Numbered from the stretch's first letter, positions 53,228-64,000 are shown. The stretch is DNA of 64,000 bases from Erinaceus europaeus (GCF_950295315.1 NC_080171.1:116555064-116619063), one strand, 5' to 3'. Notes: generated by a model from the letters alone, not told the origin. A program made the numbers and translations.

Positions 53228-54008
53228 AAAATAAATATTTTTTAAAATAAAATATAATATGATTGATATGACTAGTGTCCTTAGAAAAAGAAGGAATTTG
53301 AACAGTCTCATAAAGAGGGAGAGAGTCACCTTTAAACCAAGGAGAAAGGCCTTAGGAAACACCATGCCTACAGAATCCTTGACCTTGGACTCCAAGCCTC
53401 CAGAAATGTGAGAGAGTATTTTTCTGTTGTGTACACCACCTGGCCTGTGATACTTTGTCATGACAACTCTAGCAAACAGATGGGGTTGAGAGCCAAAGAG
53501 GTTTACCCCATAGTGTTTCTAAGGAGCTCACATTAGCTAAGAAACTGTGAAGGCTAGTGGGAAGGATGTCTTTCCAGGACACAAGACAGCAAGCCCCTTG
53601 TCCATCACCGAGCTGGACCACTCAAGGTCACTTAAGCAATGACTATGGTCAGCTAGTGCCACAATTTCTCCCTGACTTAAGTCAGATAAGTGATTACCAA
53701 CAAGTGTTCTGTATTTAGATATCAGCCAACACTGCCCCCCCAACAAAAGACATTCCCAGGAGTCCTTGCCAAGTTTTGTTCCAGCAGGACTATATGGAAA
53801 AATCCATTCCTCACAAGGTTATTTCTAGTGATTTATTTCCACTGTAAAAGTGGAAATGTTATTCCTCTTCATTATTTCCTGATGGAGAAAGGGGTAGTGG
53901 GGGTTGGGGGCCATGACCCCTCCTGCTAAGTGTGACTTTCTATCAGATACTCCCTGAGAATTCACAAGGTGTGTTACCTTCTAGAATTTTACAAAGGGTT
54001 CCAGGATT
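53228..54008. other. Unique sequence
   Basis: No recognised repeat or gene. Confidence 0.45.
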
Positions 54009-54009
54009 T

Positions 54010-54662
54010 TTTTAAATGTTTTATTAAAGTACAGGTGGCATATAACATTACGTTAGTGTCAGCTGAGCAACATAGGGATCAGATATGTGTATATATTGTG
54101 AAATAATCATGCTAGACTGTCTATTATTTGCTTTGTATTTTACCAGTTTGCAATACAATATTATTGGTTTTAATCCTCGAGCTGGTTTTTTTGTCTTCAT
54201 GACTTACTTTATAACTAGGTGTTTGTACCTGCTGACCACCTTCACCCATTCTGCCTTACTCCTATCCCTCTCTTTCTGGTAACCACTAATCTGTTATTTG
54301 TATCTATGTTTTGTTTTTTGTTTTAAGATTCCACATATAAGTGAAATCCTGTGATGTCTGGCTTTCTGTCTGAATGCCTGAATTACTTCACTCAGCATAT
54401 ACCCTCAAGCTGCAGTCCACGTTCTCACAAATGAAAATGTTCCTGTTTTATGATCTAGTAGTATTACATTCTACACATACGTACACATGAATGTACAACA
54501 TCTTTTGGGGTGTTTGTTGACCATCTGTATGTTTCCTTTAGAAAATTATCTATTTAGATTCATTGTCCATTTTTGTCCATTTTTTCTTTCTTTTTGCTTT
54601 GAAGTCTATGAAAACTCTGTCTATATTTTAGATATTAATTTCTCATTTTACATTTAGTTTAC
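54010..54662 (-). mobile_element. Ancient L1M 3' fragment
   Basis: The plus strand shows GGTAACCACTAATCTGTTAT, AGATTCCACATATAAGTGA and ACTTCACTCAGCATATACCC, which is the reverse of the conserved 3' part of mammalian L1M families. Heavily mutated, it predates the hedgehog-specific repeats. Confidence 0.8.
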
Positions 54663-54669
54663 AAATCTT

Positions 54670-54860
54670 TTTAAAAATTTATTATTTATTTGTTTTGGAT
54701 AGAGACAGATAGAAATTGAGAGGAAAGAGGGAGATAGAGAGGAAGAGAAACACTTACAGCCCCCACCCCCATCCCTTAGGTAGGGACCAGGGGTTTGAAC
54801 ACAGGTTCTTGTGGATTATAACATGCACACTTATCAGGTGCTCCACTGCCTGGCCCCAGT
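54670..54860 (-). repeat. SINE, family D
   Basis: Inserted at the end of the L1M fragment. Body GGATAGAGACAGATAGAAAT to CTCCACTGCCTGGCCCC. Confidence 0.75.
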
Positions 54861-54877
54861 TTAAAATATCTTTTCTG

Positions 54878-55143
54878 GGGAGTCAGGTGGTAGCGCAGCA
54901 GGTTAAGCGCAGGTGGCGCAAAGCACAAGGATCGTCATAAGGATCCCGGTTCGAGCACCTGGCTCCCTAACCGCAAGGGAGTCACCTCACAGGCGGTGAA
55001 GCAGGTCTGCCGGTGTCTGTCTTTCTCTCCCCCTGTTTTCCCCTCCTCTCTCCATTTCTCTCTGTCCTATCCAATAACAACAACATCAATAACAACAACA
55101 ATAAAAAAATGAGGGCAACAAAAAGAAATAGATATTAAAAGAA
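54878..55143 (+). repeat. SINE, family A
   Basis: GGGGAGTCAGGTGGTAGCGC head to an ATTAAAAG tail, with similar AATATCTTTTCTG / AATATTTTTCTG flanks that look like target duplications. Confidence 0.88.
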
Positions 55144-55370
55144 TATTTTTCTGATTTATTTTGATTGTCTTTTTTATTGGTGTTTTCCTTTATGCATAAG
55201 TTTTTTGCTTTATGTGGTCACCCTTGTTTGTTTTTCTTGTATTATCTTTGCCACACCAATACATGTGTCACTGAAACTATAAACTACTGATGATATTGAA
55301 GAAAATACACATAAATGGAATGATATTATTTGCCCATGGATTAGAAGAACACACACACACACACATATAT
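55144..55370. other. AT-rich sequence with CA/TA microsatellite
   Basis: AT-rich flank resembling LINE-derived sequence, ending in (CA)n(TA)n at about 55350-55372. Confidence 0.4.
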
Positions 55371-55374
55371 ATAT

Positions 55375-55662
55375 TTTAAAGACTTTCTTTCCCCCCCCTT
55401 TTGTTGCCCTTGTTGTTTTATTGTTGCTGTGGTTATTATTGTTGTTGTTGATGTTGTTGTTGTTGGATAGGACAGAGATAAATGGAGAGAGGAGGGGAAG
55501 ACAAGAGAGGGGGAGAGAAAGACAGACACCTGCAGACCTGCTTCACTGCTTGTGAAGTGACTCCCCTGCAGGTGGGGAGTCGGGGGCTCGAACCGGGATC
55601 CTTATTCTGGTCCTTGTGCTTGGCGCCATGTGCGCTTAACCCACGGCAATACCACCCAAACC
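55375..55662 (-). repeat. SINE, family A
   Basis: TTTTGTTGCCCTTGTTGTTT tail side through CGAACCGGGATCCTTATTCT to a mutated head. Confidence 0.88.
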
Positions 55663-55674
55663 CCCCCTTTTATT

Positions 55675-55797
55675 TTCTTTTTTTTACCAGAGCACTGTTC
55701 AGTCCTGGCCAATAGTGGTGCCAGGGGTTAAACCTGGGACTCTGAAGTCTCAGGCATGAGAGTCTCTTTGCATAACAATTATGTTATCTACCTCACC
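55675..55797 (-). repeat. tRNA-like SINE, family B
   Basis: Reverse copy: ACCAGAGCACTGTTCAGTCC to GCATAACAATTATGTTATCT. Confidence 0.8.
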
Positions 55798-55799
55798 CT

Positions 55800-56430
55800 C
55801 TGAAGAATTAATATTCTCAAAATGCTCATATTACCCATAACAATCTATAGATTCAGTGCAATCTCTATCAAAAAATTCAGTTGCATTCTTCACAGAAATA
55901 AATCCCAACATTTACATGTAACCAAAATTGATTCCAACTAGAAAAGTAATCTTGGGAAAGGAGAACAAAGCTAGAGACATCATGGCCCTGACTTCAAATT
56001 ACACTATGGAGCGATAGTGATCCAAACAGTATGATCTGTGTATGAAAAAAGCATATGAAGACCAGCAGAACAGAATACAGAGTGCAGAAATCCATATCAT
56101 TGGTTAATTGATTTACGACAAAGGGATCACAATATGCTTGGAGAGAAGGACGATCTCTTTGATAAACCATCTGGGAAAAGGATGCAGTGACAGGACTGGG
56201 GAAAATAGCTCAACTGGCTAGAGCATACTGTCAGTATGTCTGAGGCTGCAACATCATAGCGCCACCATATTCGGGGATGAGCAATACTCTGGTCTCTGTC
56301 GTTCAAACAAACAAACAAATAAAAAAGTGCAATTGGACCACCATCTTGCAACTATTTACAGAAATAAACTGAGAGTAGACTACAGTCTTGAATATAAAAT
56401 TAGAAACCATAAAACTTCTAAGAGAAAACT
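55800..56430 (+). mobile_element. L1 ORF2 fragment interrupted by an old SINE
   Basis: AATCTATAGATTCAGTGCAA, TGGAGCGATAGTGATCCAA and TTGATTTACGACAAAGGGA follow in the order of mammalian L1 ORF2 near its 3' end. A tRNA-like SINE occupies about 56190-56330 (CATCATAGCGCCACCAT and ACTCTGGTCTCTGTCG), after which L1 resumes at GCAATTGGACCACCATCTTG. Coding potential is lost. Confidence 0.75.
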
Positions 56431-56434
56431 TAGG

Positions 56435-56690
56435 GGATGTGGGTAGATAGCATGATGTTATGCAGAGACCCTCATGCCTGAGGCTTGAAGTTCCAAGTTC
56501 AATTTCTTTTTTTTTTTTATATTTTTAAAATATTTATTTATTTATTTATTCCCTTTTTGTTGCCGTTATTGTTTTCCAAGTTCAATTTCTTGCACCACCA
56601 TAAGCCAGAGCTGATCAGTACTTGAAAATAAAATAAAATAAAATAAAATAAAATAAAATAAAATAAAATAAAATAAAATAAAATAAAAAG
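56435..56690 (+). repeat. Family B SINE split by a family A fragment, with (AAAAT)n tail
   Basis: The head GTGGGTAGATAGCATGATGT breaks near 56510 at a family A tail fragment (TTTATTCCCTTTTTGTTGCC) and resumes at 56576 with a repeated TTCCAAGTTCAATTTCTT, i.e. a target duplication inside the B box. The tail is about 13 AAAAT units (56624-56688). Confidence 0.75.
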
Positions 56691-56985
56691 ACTATATGTG
56701 GCAAAAAAAGAGAAAACATAGAAAATAAATGCTTTGGCAATATATGGGGCTATTTGTTTTATGGGGCTATTTCTTTTCTCCTTATGCAATATCTGTGTAT
56801 TCCATGTGTCCTGGAGAAAATGAAATTGTACTTTGTAATTTGTGCCAACTTCATTCATCTCATTAAACTTAAGCTTGCAAGTCCTCAGTCCTGCAAAATA
56901 TATTTTGTTTTCAAATGTTTCCAGTTCTATGTATCCGAAACTTCACATTACATTTATGAAGGTAACAGTGTCAGCAAAGTAGGTA
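56691..56985. other. Unique AT-rich sequence
   Basis: Nothing recognised. Confidence 0.4.
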
Positions 56986-56999
56986 ACTTTTTTTTTTTT

Positions 57000-57100
57000 T
57001 TAAGATTTACTTATTTATGAGAAAGAACCAGACATCACTCTGGCACATGTGCTTCCAGGGATTTAACTCGGGACCTCCTGCTTGAGAGTCCAAAGCTTCC
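57000..57100 (-). repeat. SINE, family C, partial
   Basis: AACCAGACATCACTCTGGCA to TTGAGAGTCCAAAGCTTCC. The head end is missing. Confidence 0.78.
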
Positions 57101-57114
57101 TGGGTTAATATACC

Positions 57115-57290
57115 CTCCCCAAAGCCAGGTGGTGGCACAGCCATCTGAACACACACTATACCGTGTATAAAGACCTGGGTTCAACCCCCTAGTCCCCACC
57201 TGCAGGGGAAGCTTCATGAGAAGGGAAGCAAGATTGCAGGTGTCTCTCTCTCCCTCTCTATCTCTCTCAATTTCTTTCTTTTTAAATATT
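57115..57290 (+). repeat. SINE, family D
   Basis: CAAAGCCAGGTGGTGGCACA to the pyrimidine-rich TCTCTCTCTCCCTCTC end. Degraded. Confidence 0.75.
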
Positions 57291-57579
57291 TTTTTCCACT
57301 ACTCCTGTCACCATTCTACTTCAGACGAGAGGATATTTCTCCAGGATTCTGAATAGCTGTGTGATAACAGGTTCAGATTGTGAGGGTAGTGCAAAAGGAA
57401 AAAACTGTAGTCTATAGCTCTCTGAATTTCAGTAGACAAACAAGATGAATTCCTGGGCAATAATGCTAAGGGTAAGTCAGAGAATGCATAACAAGGTGTT
57501 GCATGTTGTAATCTTTAGATTACACTTGGAGAGACAAATACTGTACATCATTATTTATGTGGAATCCTGTTTCTTCTTC

Positions 57580-57822
57580 CTTCCTTTCTTCCTTCCTTCC
57601 TTCCTTCCTTCCTTCCTCTCTCTCTCTCTGTCTCTTTCTTTTGATAGGACAGTGAGATTGAAAGGGAAGAGAGATAGAGGAAGAGAAATACAGAGAGATA
57701 GCTGCAGCACTGCTTCCCCACTTGTCAAGTTTCCTCTCTATAGGTGGGGACCTAGGGCTTGAACCCAGGCCTTTGCACATGGTAACATATGTACTCAATT
57801 GGGTGTGCTGTTGCCACCCATT
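57580..57822 (-). repeat. Family D-like SINE with (CCTT)n tail
   Basis: The CCTT run at about 57580-57616 is the reverse of the SINE tail. The body is TTGATAGGACAGTGAGATTG through CTTGAACCCAGGCCTTTGCA. Confidence 0.75.
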
Positions 57823-57852
57823 GTAAAATTCACTTTAAAAACTAACTCATAG

Positions 57853-58275
57853 GGGGTCCGGCGGTAGCGCAGCAGGTTAAGCACACGTGGCACAAAGTGT
57901 AAGTACCTGCACAAGGATCCTGGTTCGAGCCCTGGCTCCCCACCTGCAGGGGAGTCACTTCACAAGCGGTGAGGCAGGTCTGCAGGTGTCTGTCTTTCTC
58001 TGCCTCTCTCTGCCTTCCCCTCCTCTCTCCATTTCTCTCTATCCTATCCAACAACAATGATATCATCATCATCAACAACAACAATAATAACCACAACAAT
58101 GATAAAACAACAAGGGCAACAAAAGGTGGAAAAAATAGCCTCCAGGAACAGTGGATTCATGGTGCAGGCACCCAGCCCCAGCAATAACCCTGGAAGCCAA
58201 TATAATATAATGTAATGTAATGTAATGTAATGTAATGTAATGTAATGTAATGTAATATAATATAATATAATATAA
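57853..58275 (+). repeat. Long family A SINE ending in a (TGTAA)n/(TATAA)n tail
   Basis: Head GGGGTCCGGCGGTAGCGCAG, then the long 3' extension TAGCCTCCAGGAACAGTGGA and CCCCAGCAATAACCCTGGAA. The tail has expanded into about ten TGTAA units between TATAA units (58201-58275). Confidence 0.9.
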
Positions 58276-58379
58276 AAATCTAATTCATAGAAACAACCAA
58301 ACAAAATGATTACGAGGGTATACTGGGGGGGCAGGAGGGCTAGAGTAATTAGTGAGAGGTTGATAAAAAAGGTTTAATT

Positions 58380-58590
58380 TGGGGGGGCAGGCAGTGGCAC
58401 ACCTGGTTAAACACACACATTATAGTGCACAAGGAGGCAGGTTCAAGCCCCTGGTCCCCACCTGCAGGGGGAGAGCTTCATAAGTGGTGAAGCAGGGCTG
58501 CAGGTGTCTCTCTGTCTTTTTCCTTCTCTACCTCCTCCTTGCCTCTTAATTTATCTCTGTCTCTATCCAATAATAAATACATTAAATTAA
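58380..58590 (+). repeat. SINE, family D
   Basis: GGGGCAGGCAGTGGCACACC to CTGTCTCTATCCAATAATAA. Confidence 0.88.
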
Positions 58591-58599
58591 ATTTTAAAA

Positions 58600-58930
58600 G
58601 AGGTGTAATTTTGGTGTATTGCACCAAAGTAAAGGACTGTAGAGTGGTGGAGAGTGTTCAGGTCCTAGAATATAATGGCAGGAGAAGACCTAGAGGGGGT
58701 TAGAGTGTTATGTGGAAAACTGAGAAATGTTACACAGACACCAGCTACAATATTTTACTGTCGACTCTAAACCATTAATCCCCCCAATAAAGAAAATAAA
58801 AAGGAATAAGGGTGTTTCCAATGGAGGGGATGGGACATGGAACTCTGGTGGTGGGAACTGTGTGGACTCGTACCCCTGTGATCTCACAGTCTTGTTAATC
58901 ATTATTAACTCACTAATAAAAAATTTGAAA
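58600..58930 (+). mobile_element. L1 3' UTR fragment
   Basis: AGGTCCTAGAATATAATGGC, then TTCCAATGGAGGGGATGGGA and GAACTCTGGTGGTGGGAACT, ending TCACTAATAAAAAA. The last third matches copies at about 39650 and 39800. Confidence 0.7.
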
Positions 58931-59410
58931 AGGTATAATTTTCCAGCTATGACCTGAATAAGGTCTGAAGATCTAATGTATAACTTGATGACTCTATTGT
59001 GTATAACTGAAATTTGTTGAGAGTAGAGCCTAAATATTCTTGCAAAATAAATAAAGTGGATATGTGTGGTGAGCTGAGAGATGGTAAGTTTGTTACTTGG
59101 TGGGGCGTCTATATATCTGTGAAATCATCATGCTGTGACTTCAGATATCATACAAATCTACTCGACAATTAGACCTTGATAAAGCTGAAAAATAATTAAT
59201 AGCAGATGATGTGTTTATTCAGCCATGTGTTGCTATTTAAACTTAATTATTATTTTGGATTAACTTGTTCTCAGACAAATTACTTTGGATCCAATGTCTC
59301 GCCAAACAGAGGTATAGAAAGAAAAGATACAGGAATGGAGCAGATTGTCCCCAAATTATAATCACTAAAATGTTCAAAATTTCTATACTATTCCCACAAA
59401 TGAGAGAGGT
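58931..59410. other. Unique AT-rich sequence
   Basis: No gene or repeat recognised. Confidence 0.4.
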
Positions 59411-59690
59411 CACAGCACCACTCAGCACAGGTGGTGTGCAGTTCTGGGGACTGAACCTGGGACTTTTTGCATGCGAGTCCTGAGTCCTATGCACTACCAC
59501 AGTGGTATTTCCCTGGCCCCCAAGGTGTTTTCTTTTTCATTCCTTGTCCTTTTTTGTTTGTTTGTTTCACCAGAACACTGCTCAGCTATGGCTTTTTAGC
59601 GATACTAGGGATCGAACCTGGGATGTCAGAATCTTAGATACTGAAGTCTTTCTGTATAATCATTATGCTATGTCCTCAGCCCTCACAGTG
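59411..59690 (-). repeat. Two consecutive degraded tRNA-like SINEs (family B type)
   Basis: First, GCACCACTCAGCACAGGTGG to CACTACCACAGTGGTATTTC (59411-59520). Second, ACCAGAACACTGCTCAGCTA to TATAATCATTATGCTATGTC (about 59568-59685). Confidence 0.65.
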
Positions 59691-59764
59691 CAATTTGTTT
59701 TCACAATGATTACAACTATAGTTATTGATTAATGCTGGCTTATAAAATTATAAGACTTTAAAGT

Positions 59765-59995
59765 TGGGGCCAGGCAGTGGCGCAGCTGGTTAAGCACACA
59801 CATTAGTGCGCAAGGACCTGGGTTCAAGCCCCTGATGCCCACCTGCAGGGGGAAAGCTTCACAAGTGGTGAAGCAGGGTGGCAGGTGTCTCTCTGACTCT
59901 TTCCCTCTCTATCTACTCCTTCCCTCATGATTTTTGGCTGTCTCTATCCAATAAATACATAAAATGAAAAAATGAAAAAAAATAGTAGAAAAAAA
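59765..59995 (+). repeat. SINE, family D
   Basis: GGGGCCAGGCAGTGGCGCAG head to CTGTCTCTATCCAATAAATA tail. Well preserved. Confidence 0.9.
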
Positions 59996-60394
59996 GACTT
60001 TACGGTTATAGTTTCATATACATACTCTTGTGTATAACTCCCTGCTTCTACCTGCAGCATTCCCGGGCCTCATCCCCTCTCCCTTTGAGAAGCACCAAAG
60101 TTTTCACAGCGTTTAAGGCACACAGTTTTGTCACTATATTGTTACGCAAATTTATTCGCTTTAGTTATCTATATTCCACACATGAGTGAAACCATCCAGT
60201 AAGCTGTCTTTCCAGAGCATAAGCTAACCCTTACCTGGGGCTGATGTGACGTCAGGTGGTCGTACTTTATGTCAATGAGAGGAAGCGGGGAAGAGAGATA
60301 AGGAAAGAACCATGGTGTTGACCAAGACCTGCTAGTACTTCCGGGTACTCTAGTCATGATTCACAGGCTCTGCAGATTGACTGTTTTTTGGCTT

Positions 60395-60710
60395 TTTTTT
60401 TTTTTGCCTCCAGGGTTATCACTGGGGCTCAGTGCCAGCACTACGAATCTACGGCTCCTGGAGGCCATTTTTTCCTGTTTTGTTGCCCTTGTTGTGGTTG
60501 TTATTGTTGTTAATACTGGATAGGACAGAGAGAAATTGAGATAGGAGGGGAGGACAGAGAGGAGAGAAAGACAGACACCTACAGACCTGATTCACTGCTT
60601 GTGAAGTGACCCCCTCCATTTCTCTCTATCCTATCCAACAACAACAACATCAATATTAACTACAACAATAAAACAACAAGGACAACATAAAGGAATAAAT
60701 AAATATTTTT
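60395..60710. repeat. Two family A SINE pieces joined in opposite orientation
   Basis: 60403-60612 is a reverse long copy truncated before its head. It joins directly to a forward body/tail piece (60613-60710, CTCCATTTCTCTCTATCCTA onward). The shared body sequences form an inverted repeat. Confidence 0.8.
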
Positions 60711-60719
60711 TTAAAAAAA

Positions 60720-60870
60720 GGAAGGAAGGAAGGAAAATGACCTGCAACACTTCTTCACTGCTCCTGAAGCTTCCCCTCTGCCAGTGGGGACCGGGGACTT
60801 GAACTAAGGTCCTTGAAGACTGTAATGTGTGCACTCAACTAGGTGCACCCTTAAACCCCCAAATGCCACA
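60720..60870 (-). repeat. Family D-like SINE, old
   Basis: GGAAGG units, then TGACCTGCAACACTTCTTCA through GACTTGAACTAAGGTCCTTG. Confidence 0.65.
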
Positions 60871-60889
60871 TTGCAGTCCCTGACTACTT

Positions 60890-61117
60890 TTAAATAATTT
60901 TTTAATTATCTTTATTTATTTATTGGATAGAGACAGCCAGAAATTGAGAGGGTAGGGGTTGATAGAGAGGGAGAGAGACAGAGAGACACTTGCAGCCCTG
61001 CTTCATCACTCCTGAAACTTTCCCCCTGCAGATGGGGACTGGGGGCTCGAACCTGGGTCTTTGTACACTACTAGTAACATGTGCGCTCAATCAGGTGCAA
61101 CACCTCCCGGGCCCCAT
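60890..61117 (-). repeat. SINE, family D
   Basis: TTATTTATTTATTGGATAGAG through CTCGAACCTGGGTCTTTGTA to ACCTCCCGGGCCCC. Confidence 0.85.
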
Positions 61118-61960
61118 CAAATGTTTTTTAAGAATCAATATCCTGTGACTGCTGGGGAAGGGTGGAAGGCATGGAGTTTTTTTTTTTTTTCTTTCAGGGA
61201 TATGATTTCTCAGGCAGTCAGCACTGTACTCCCTCAGAGTGGTTCCAGACATGGAAGGGGATCTGCACCTGAATCGAAGTCATCCTGAGATCTTAATGCA
61301 CTCAGATGGGGCTTGGCTTCTTTCTTTTTACTGTAGTCATTTTTCTTTTTTAGACGGCGCACTGAGTGATATCAATGGTGTGTGGGGAGCTGAAAGGCAG
61401 ACGAGAGGGAAAGATGAGGGAATCTGTATCTGAGACATCATGATCAGAATCGTCCCAAGCTTACGTCCAACCCTGAAAGCACACCCTTGGGAAGCCTAAT
61501 CTCTTTCTGGGCTCTGAGCCCAACCCCGATTTGGATTCAGCCTCTCTCACTGCCTTAGTCACCGAGTTTTCTGGTACCCGTGTCCTTGTCTGACCGGCTC
61601 CTGTACCACTCTGCTCTCCCGTTTGCGCACATTGAAGCATGTCCTCGCTCCTACTATAACCTGGCTGCTGTAACCGTAGAAACCCTCTTCCTTCCGAGGA
61701 CTCATCAACATTGCCTAGGCTTAGGGCGTGCGTGGATTGAAGGGTGTGGGTGTGGAGGAGACCGTGTCAGCATCCTCTATTTCTTCATACCCCACACCTC
61801 GCTCTTCTGTCTGTGTGCCAAGGTGTCCCTTCCTGGGAGTCCCCTGCCATTTGCCAACTTTCTAGTCTTTATAGTGGGAATTTCAAGGTCGTGATTCACA
61901 TTTCTTGGAAGTTTTGTTTTTCTCCATCCTAACATTTCCCCCTTTTTTTTTTTAATTTAA
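61118..61960. other. Unique sequence, 0.8 kb
   Basis: Non-repetitive apart from short T runs. Open frames at 61580-61894 and 61239-61433 give no recognisable protein and no convincing exon structure. Confidence 0.5.
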
Positions 61961-61964
61961 AAAA

Positions 61965-62400
61965 AATGGGGGGGGACTGGGTGGTGGCACACCTGGTTGA
62001 GCACACATGTTACAATGCACAAGGACCCGGATTCAAGCCCCTGGTCCCCACCTGCAAGGAGAAAGCTTCAGGAGTGGTGAAGCAGGGCTGCAAGTGTCTC
62101 TCTGTCTCTCTCCCTCTCTATCAACCCCTACCCTCTCAATTTCTGGCTGTCTCTATCCAATAAATAAATAAAGATAATTAAAAAATTATTTAAAAAGTAG
62201 TCAGGGACTGCAGTGTGGCATGTGGGAGTTTAAGGGTGCACCTAGTTGAGTGCACACATTACAGTCTTCAAGGACCTGAGTTCAAGTCCCCGGTCCCCAC
62301 TGGCAGAGGGGAAGCTTCAGGAGCAGTGAAAAAGTGTTGCAGGTCCTTTTCCTTCCTTCCTTCCTTCCTTCCTTCCTTCCTTCCTTCCTTCCTTCCTTCC
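61965..62400 (+). repeat. Two family D SINEs in tandem, the second with (CCTT)n
   Basis: First copy 61970-62195 (GGGACTGGGTGGTGGCACAC to TAAATAAAGATAATT). Second copy about 62200-62345, truncated at GTTGCAGG where the pyrimidine part has become about fifteen CCTT units (62350-62400). Confidence 0.82.
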
Positions 62401-62402
62401 TT

Positions 62403-62678
62403 TTTTTAAAAAAATATTTATTTATTTATTTATTCCTTTTTGTTGCCCTTGTTTTATTGTTGTAGTTAATATTGATGTTGTTGTTGTTGGATAGGACAGA
62501 GAAAAATGGAGAGAGGAGGGGAAGACACAGAGAGGGGGAGAGAAAGACTAACACCTGCAGACCTGCTTCAACACCTGTGAAGTGACTCCCCTGCAGATGG
62601 GGAGCTGGGGGCTCGAACTGGGATCCTCACTCCAGTCCTTGCGCTTTGTGCCACATGCGCTTAACCCGTGCAGTGACT
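62403..62678 (-). repeat. SINE, family A
   Basis: TTTTAAAAAAATATTTATTT tail to CGCTTAACCCGTGCAGTGAC. The head end is mutated. Confidence 0.85.
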
Positions 62679-62689
62679 TCCTATCTTTC

Positions 62690-63045
62690 TCATAAATAAA
62701 CAAACAAACAAATAAAAAAAATCTTTCAATGACAGAGCAGCATAGATAGTATGTCACAGAGATTAAGAGATAGTAATAGGAGCATTTGCATAGCAGAGGC
62801 AGTTCCAAAGACTGGATCTTTTAGCTGTTAGGGAGGGCTTCTAGTGAGACAAGGGGAAGAGTAGGTACCTACACAGAGAAAAAGAGAAAAATACGACAGA
62901 AGAAAATGCCTAGGACAATGGTGTAAAGGAAGGCAGCAGTGGATCTGTCTAAGTAGAATTCTAGACAATGGAAACAGAAGAACTGTTTTCCTACTTCAGT
63001 ATTATCTGCCCCCCTGTTTTTTCTTAGAGGGAAAAACATCTAAGA
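62690..63045. other. Unique sequence
   Basis: No gene recognised. It starts with short CAAA repeats. Confidence 0.4.
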
Positions 63046-63049
63046 TTTT

Positions 63050-63328
63050 TTTTCCTTCAAATTCATTGCTGGGGCCTACAGTACGAATCCATTGCTCCTA
63101 GAAGTCATCTTTTCCTTTTTATTTCTTTATTTCTTCTATTTTATTCAATTGGACAGAGAGAAATTGAGAGGGTGGGGGAGGTAGAGAGGGAGAGAGAAAG
63201 AGAGACACCTATAGATCTGCTTCACTCCTCGTCAAGCTTCCCCCCTGCAGGTGGGGAGCGGGGGTTTGAACCTGGGTTCTTACACGCTGTACTATGTGCA
63301 CTTAAGTGGCACATCACCGCCAGGCCCC
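63050..63328 (-). repeat. Long family A/D-like SINE, diverged
   Basis: TTGCTGGGGCCTACAGTACG through TTTGAACCTGGGTTCTTACA to CACCGCCAGGCCCC. Confidence 0.75.
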
Positions 63329-63344
63329 TACTTCAGTCTTTTCA

Positions 63345-63540
63345 ACCAAAGTCATGTCTGGAGGCATCTATGGTTGTCACAGCATGTTGGGGTGGGCGTT
63401 ATTCCCATCATCTTGGGAGGGAGGCCTGAACGGCTGAGCACCCACAATGTACAAGAGGACCCCCACGGCCCACCCCCATAACTAAGTATTATCCAACCTC
63501 AAGTGTTAACAATGCTGAGGTTAGGAAGTCACACATTTTG
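63345..63540 (-). mobile_element. MER5A-like hAT DNA transposon fragment
   Basis: TGTCTGGAGGCATCTATGGT, GTTGTCACAGCATGTTGGGG, AGTATTATCCAACCTCAAGT and ACAATGCTGAGGTTAGG appear in the order and spacing of the reverse complement of MER5A, a short non-autonomous Charlie-type element of ancient mammalian age. Non-coding. Confidence 0.75.
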
Positions 63541-64000
63541 ATTTCAGTCTGAGGTGCCTGACTCCAGGCCAAAATTTTCTGTGTGATTTTTTTTTTTTTA
63601 GTCCTGCCCAGAGGCAACTAAACAGTTTGAGCTGACAGATCCCACCAGGGATGGTGCAAGGCAAGTTGTGCTGAAGTTTCCTGCGAGCGCTTGCAGTCAC
63701 ACTCAGAAACCACGGGCAAGCAAGCACTTAGACATGGTCTAGGCAGGCACCTCCACTCCCTGGCCTTTTTTTTTTTTTTCCCCTGGCAAAATGCCTCAGG
63801 TGGAGACTTACGAGGGTTTCTGCCAAGACCACTTTAGCAGGGTGGGGTGTGTGTGGGGGGGAGAGCCTTGCAACACTTTTCTCCATGCTGACTCACCATT
63901 CAGTACTTTTGCTCTCCTAGGTACTCAGATCTCTTCAAGCGTTTTGTGGATAACTTGGCAAAGAGATAGCTCCCCCCCCCACCCCCGCCTTTGCTGGATC
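63541..64000. other. Unique sequence to the window end
   Basis: Contains T runs near 63585 and 63765 and a C-rich end, with no recognised gene. Confidence 0.4.

Overview
This is mammalian nuclear DNA. It is AT-rich and dense with interspersed repeats, it has spliced-gene signals (GT/AG sites, AATAAA, one CpG island), and no prokaryotic gene organisation. More than fifty copies of a few tRNA-derived SINE families fill the window. Their sequences (heads such as GGGAGTCGGGCTGTAGCGC, stems such as GATAGGACAGAGAGAAATGG) are those I associate with hedgehogs (Erinaceidae, probably Erinaceus). That assignment comes from memory of the repeat families and was not checked by a search. Ancient mammalian repeats (MIR, L1M, a MER5A-like hAT fragment) are also present.

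Two protein-coding genes can be recognised, both on the minus strand and both partial. IMPA2 (inositol monophosphatase 2) contributes its first coding exon at 46516-46611, inside a CpG-island promoter (about 46190-47400). CIDEA (lipid-droplet protein of brown fat) contributes its last coding exon at 40596-40743, with a 3' UTR and an AATAAA signal at 40307-40312. In human 18p11.21 these genes lie in this order and on the same strand, but far apart. Here they are about 6 kb apart with a 200-N assembly gap (42484-42683) between them. IMPA2 exons 2-8 and CIDEA exons 1-4 are not visible. The gap therefore most likely hides a large missing segment or marks a scaffold misjoin.

Layout: 1-40.3 kb lies 3' of CIDEA, towards TUBB6 in human order, and is almost wholly repeats. 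It includes a complete two-LTR non-autonomous endogenous retrovirus (3836-6287, minus strand) with a tRNA-Lys-type primer-binding site, 6-bp target duplications and a repeat-rich internal ORF; a related solo LTR at 21892-22398; and several other LTRs. The stretch 40.3-42.5 kb is CIDEA exon 5 and the end of its last intron. The stretch 42.7-46.5 kb is unique sequence consistent with IMPA2 intron 1. The promoter spans 46.2-47.4 kb, and 47.4-64 kb is 5' flanking sequence of IMPA2, again SINE/L1-rich. Almost all long open frames elsewhere are SINE or microsatellite translations and not genes.

Functional context: IMPA2 dephosphorylates inositol monophosphates in the phosphoinositide cycle. CIDEA drives lipid-droplet enlargement in brown adipocytes. 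They are neighbours by synteny and are not known to share a pathway.
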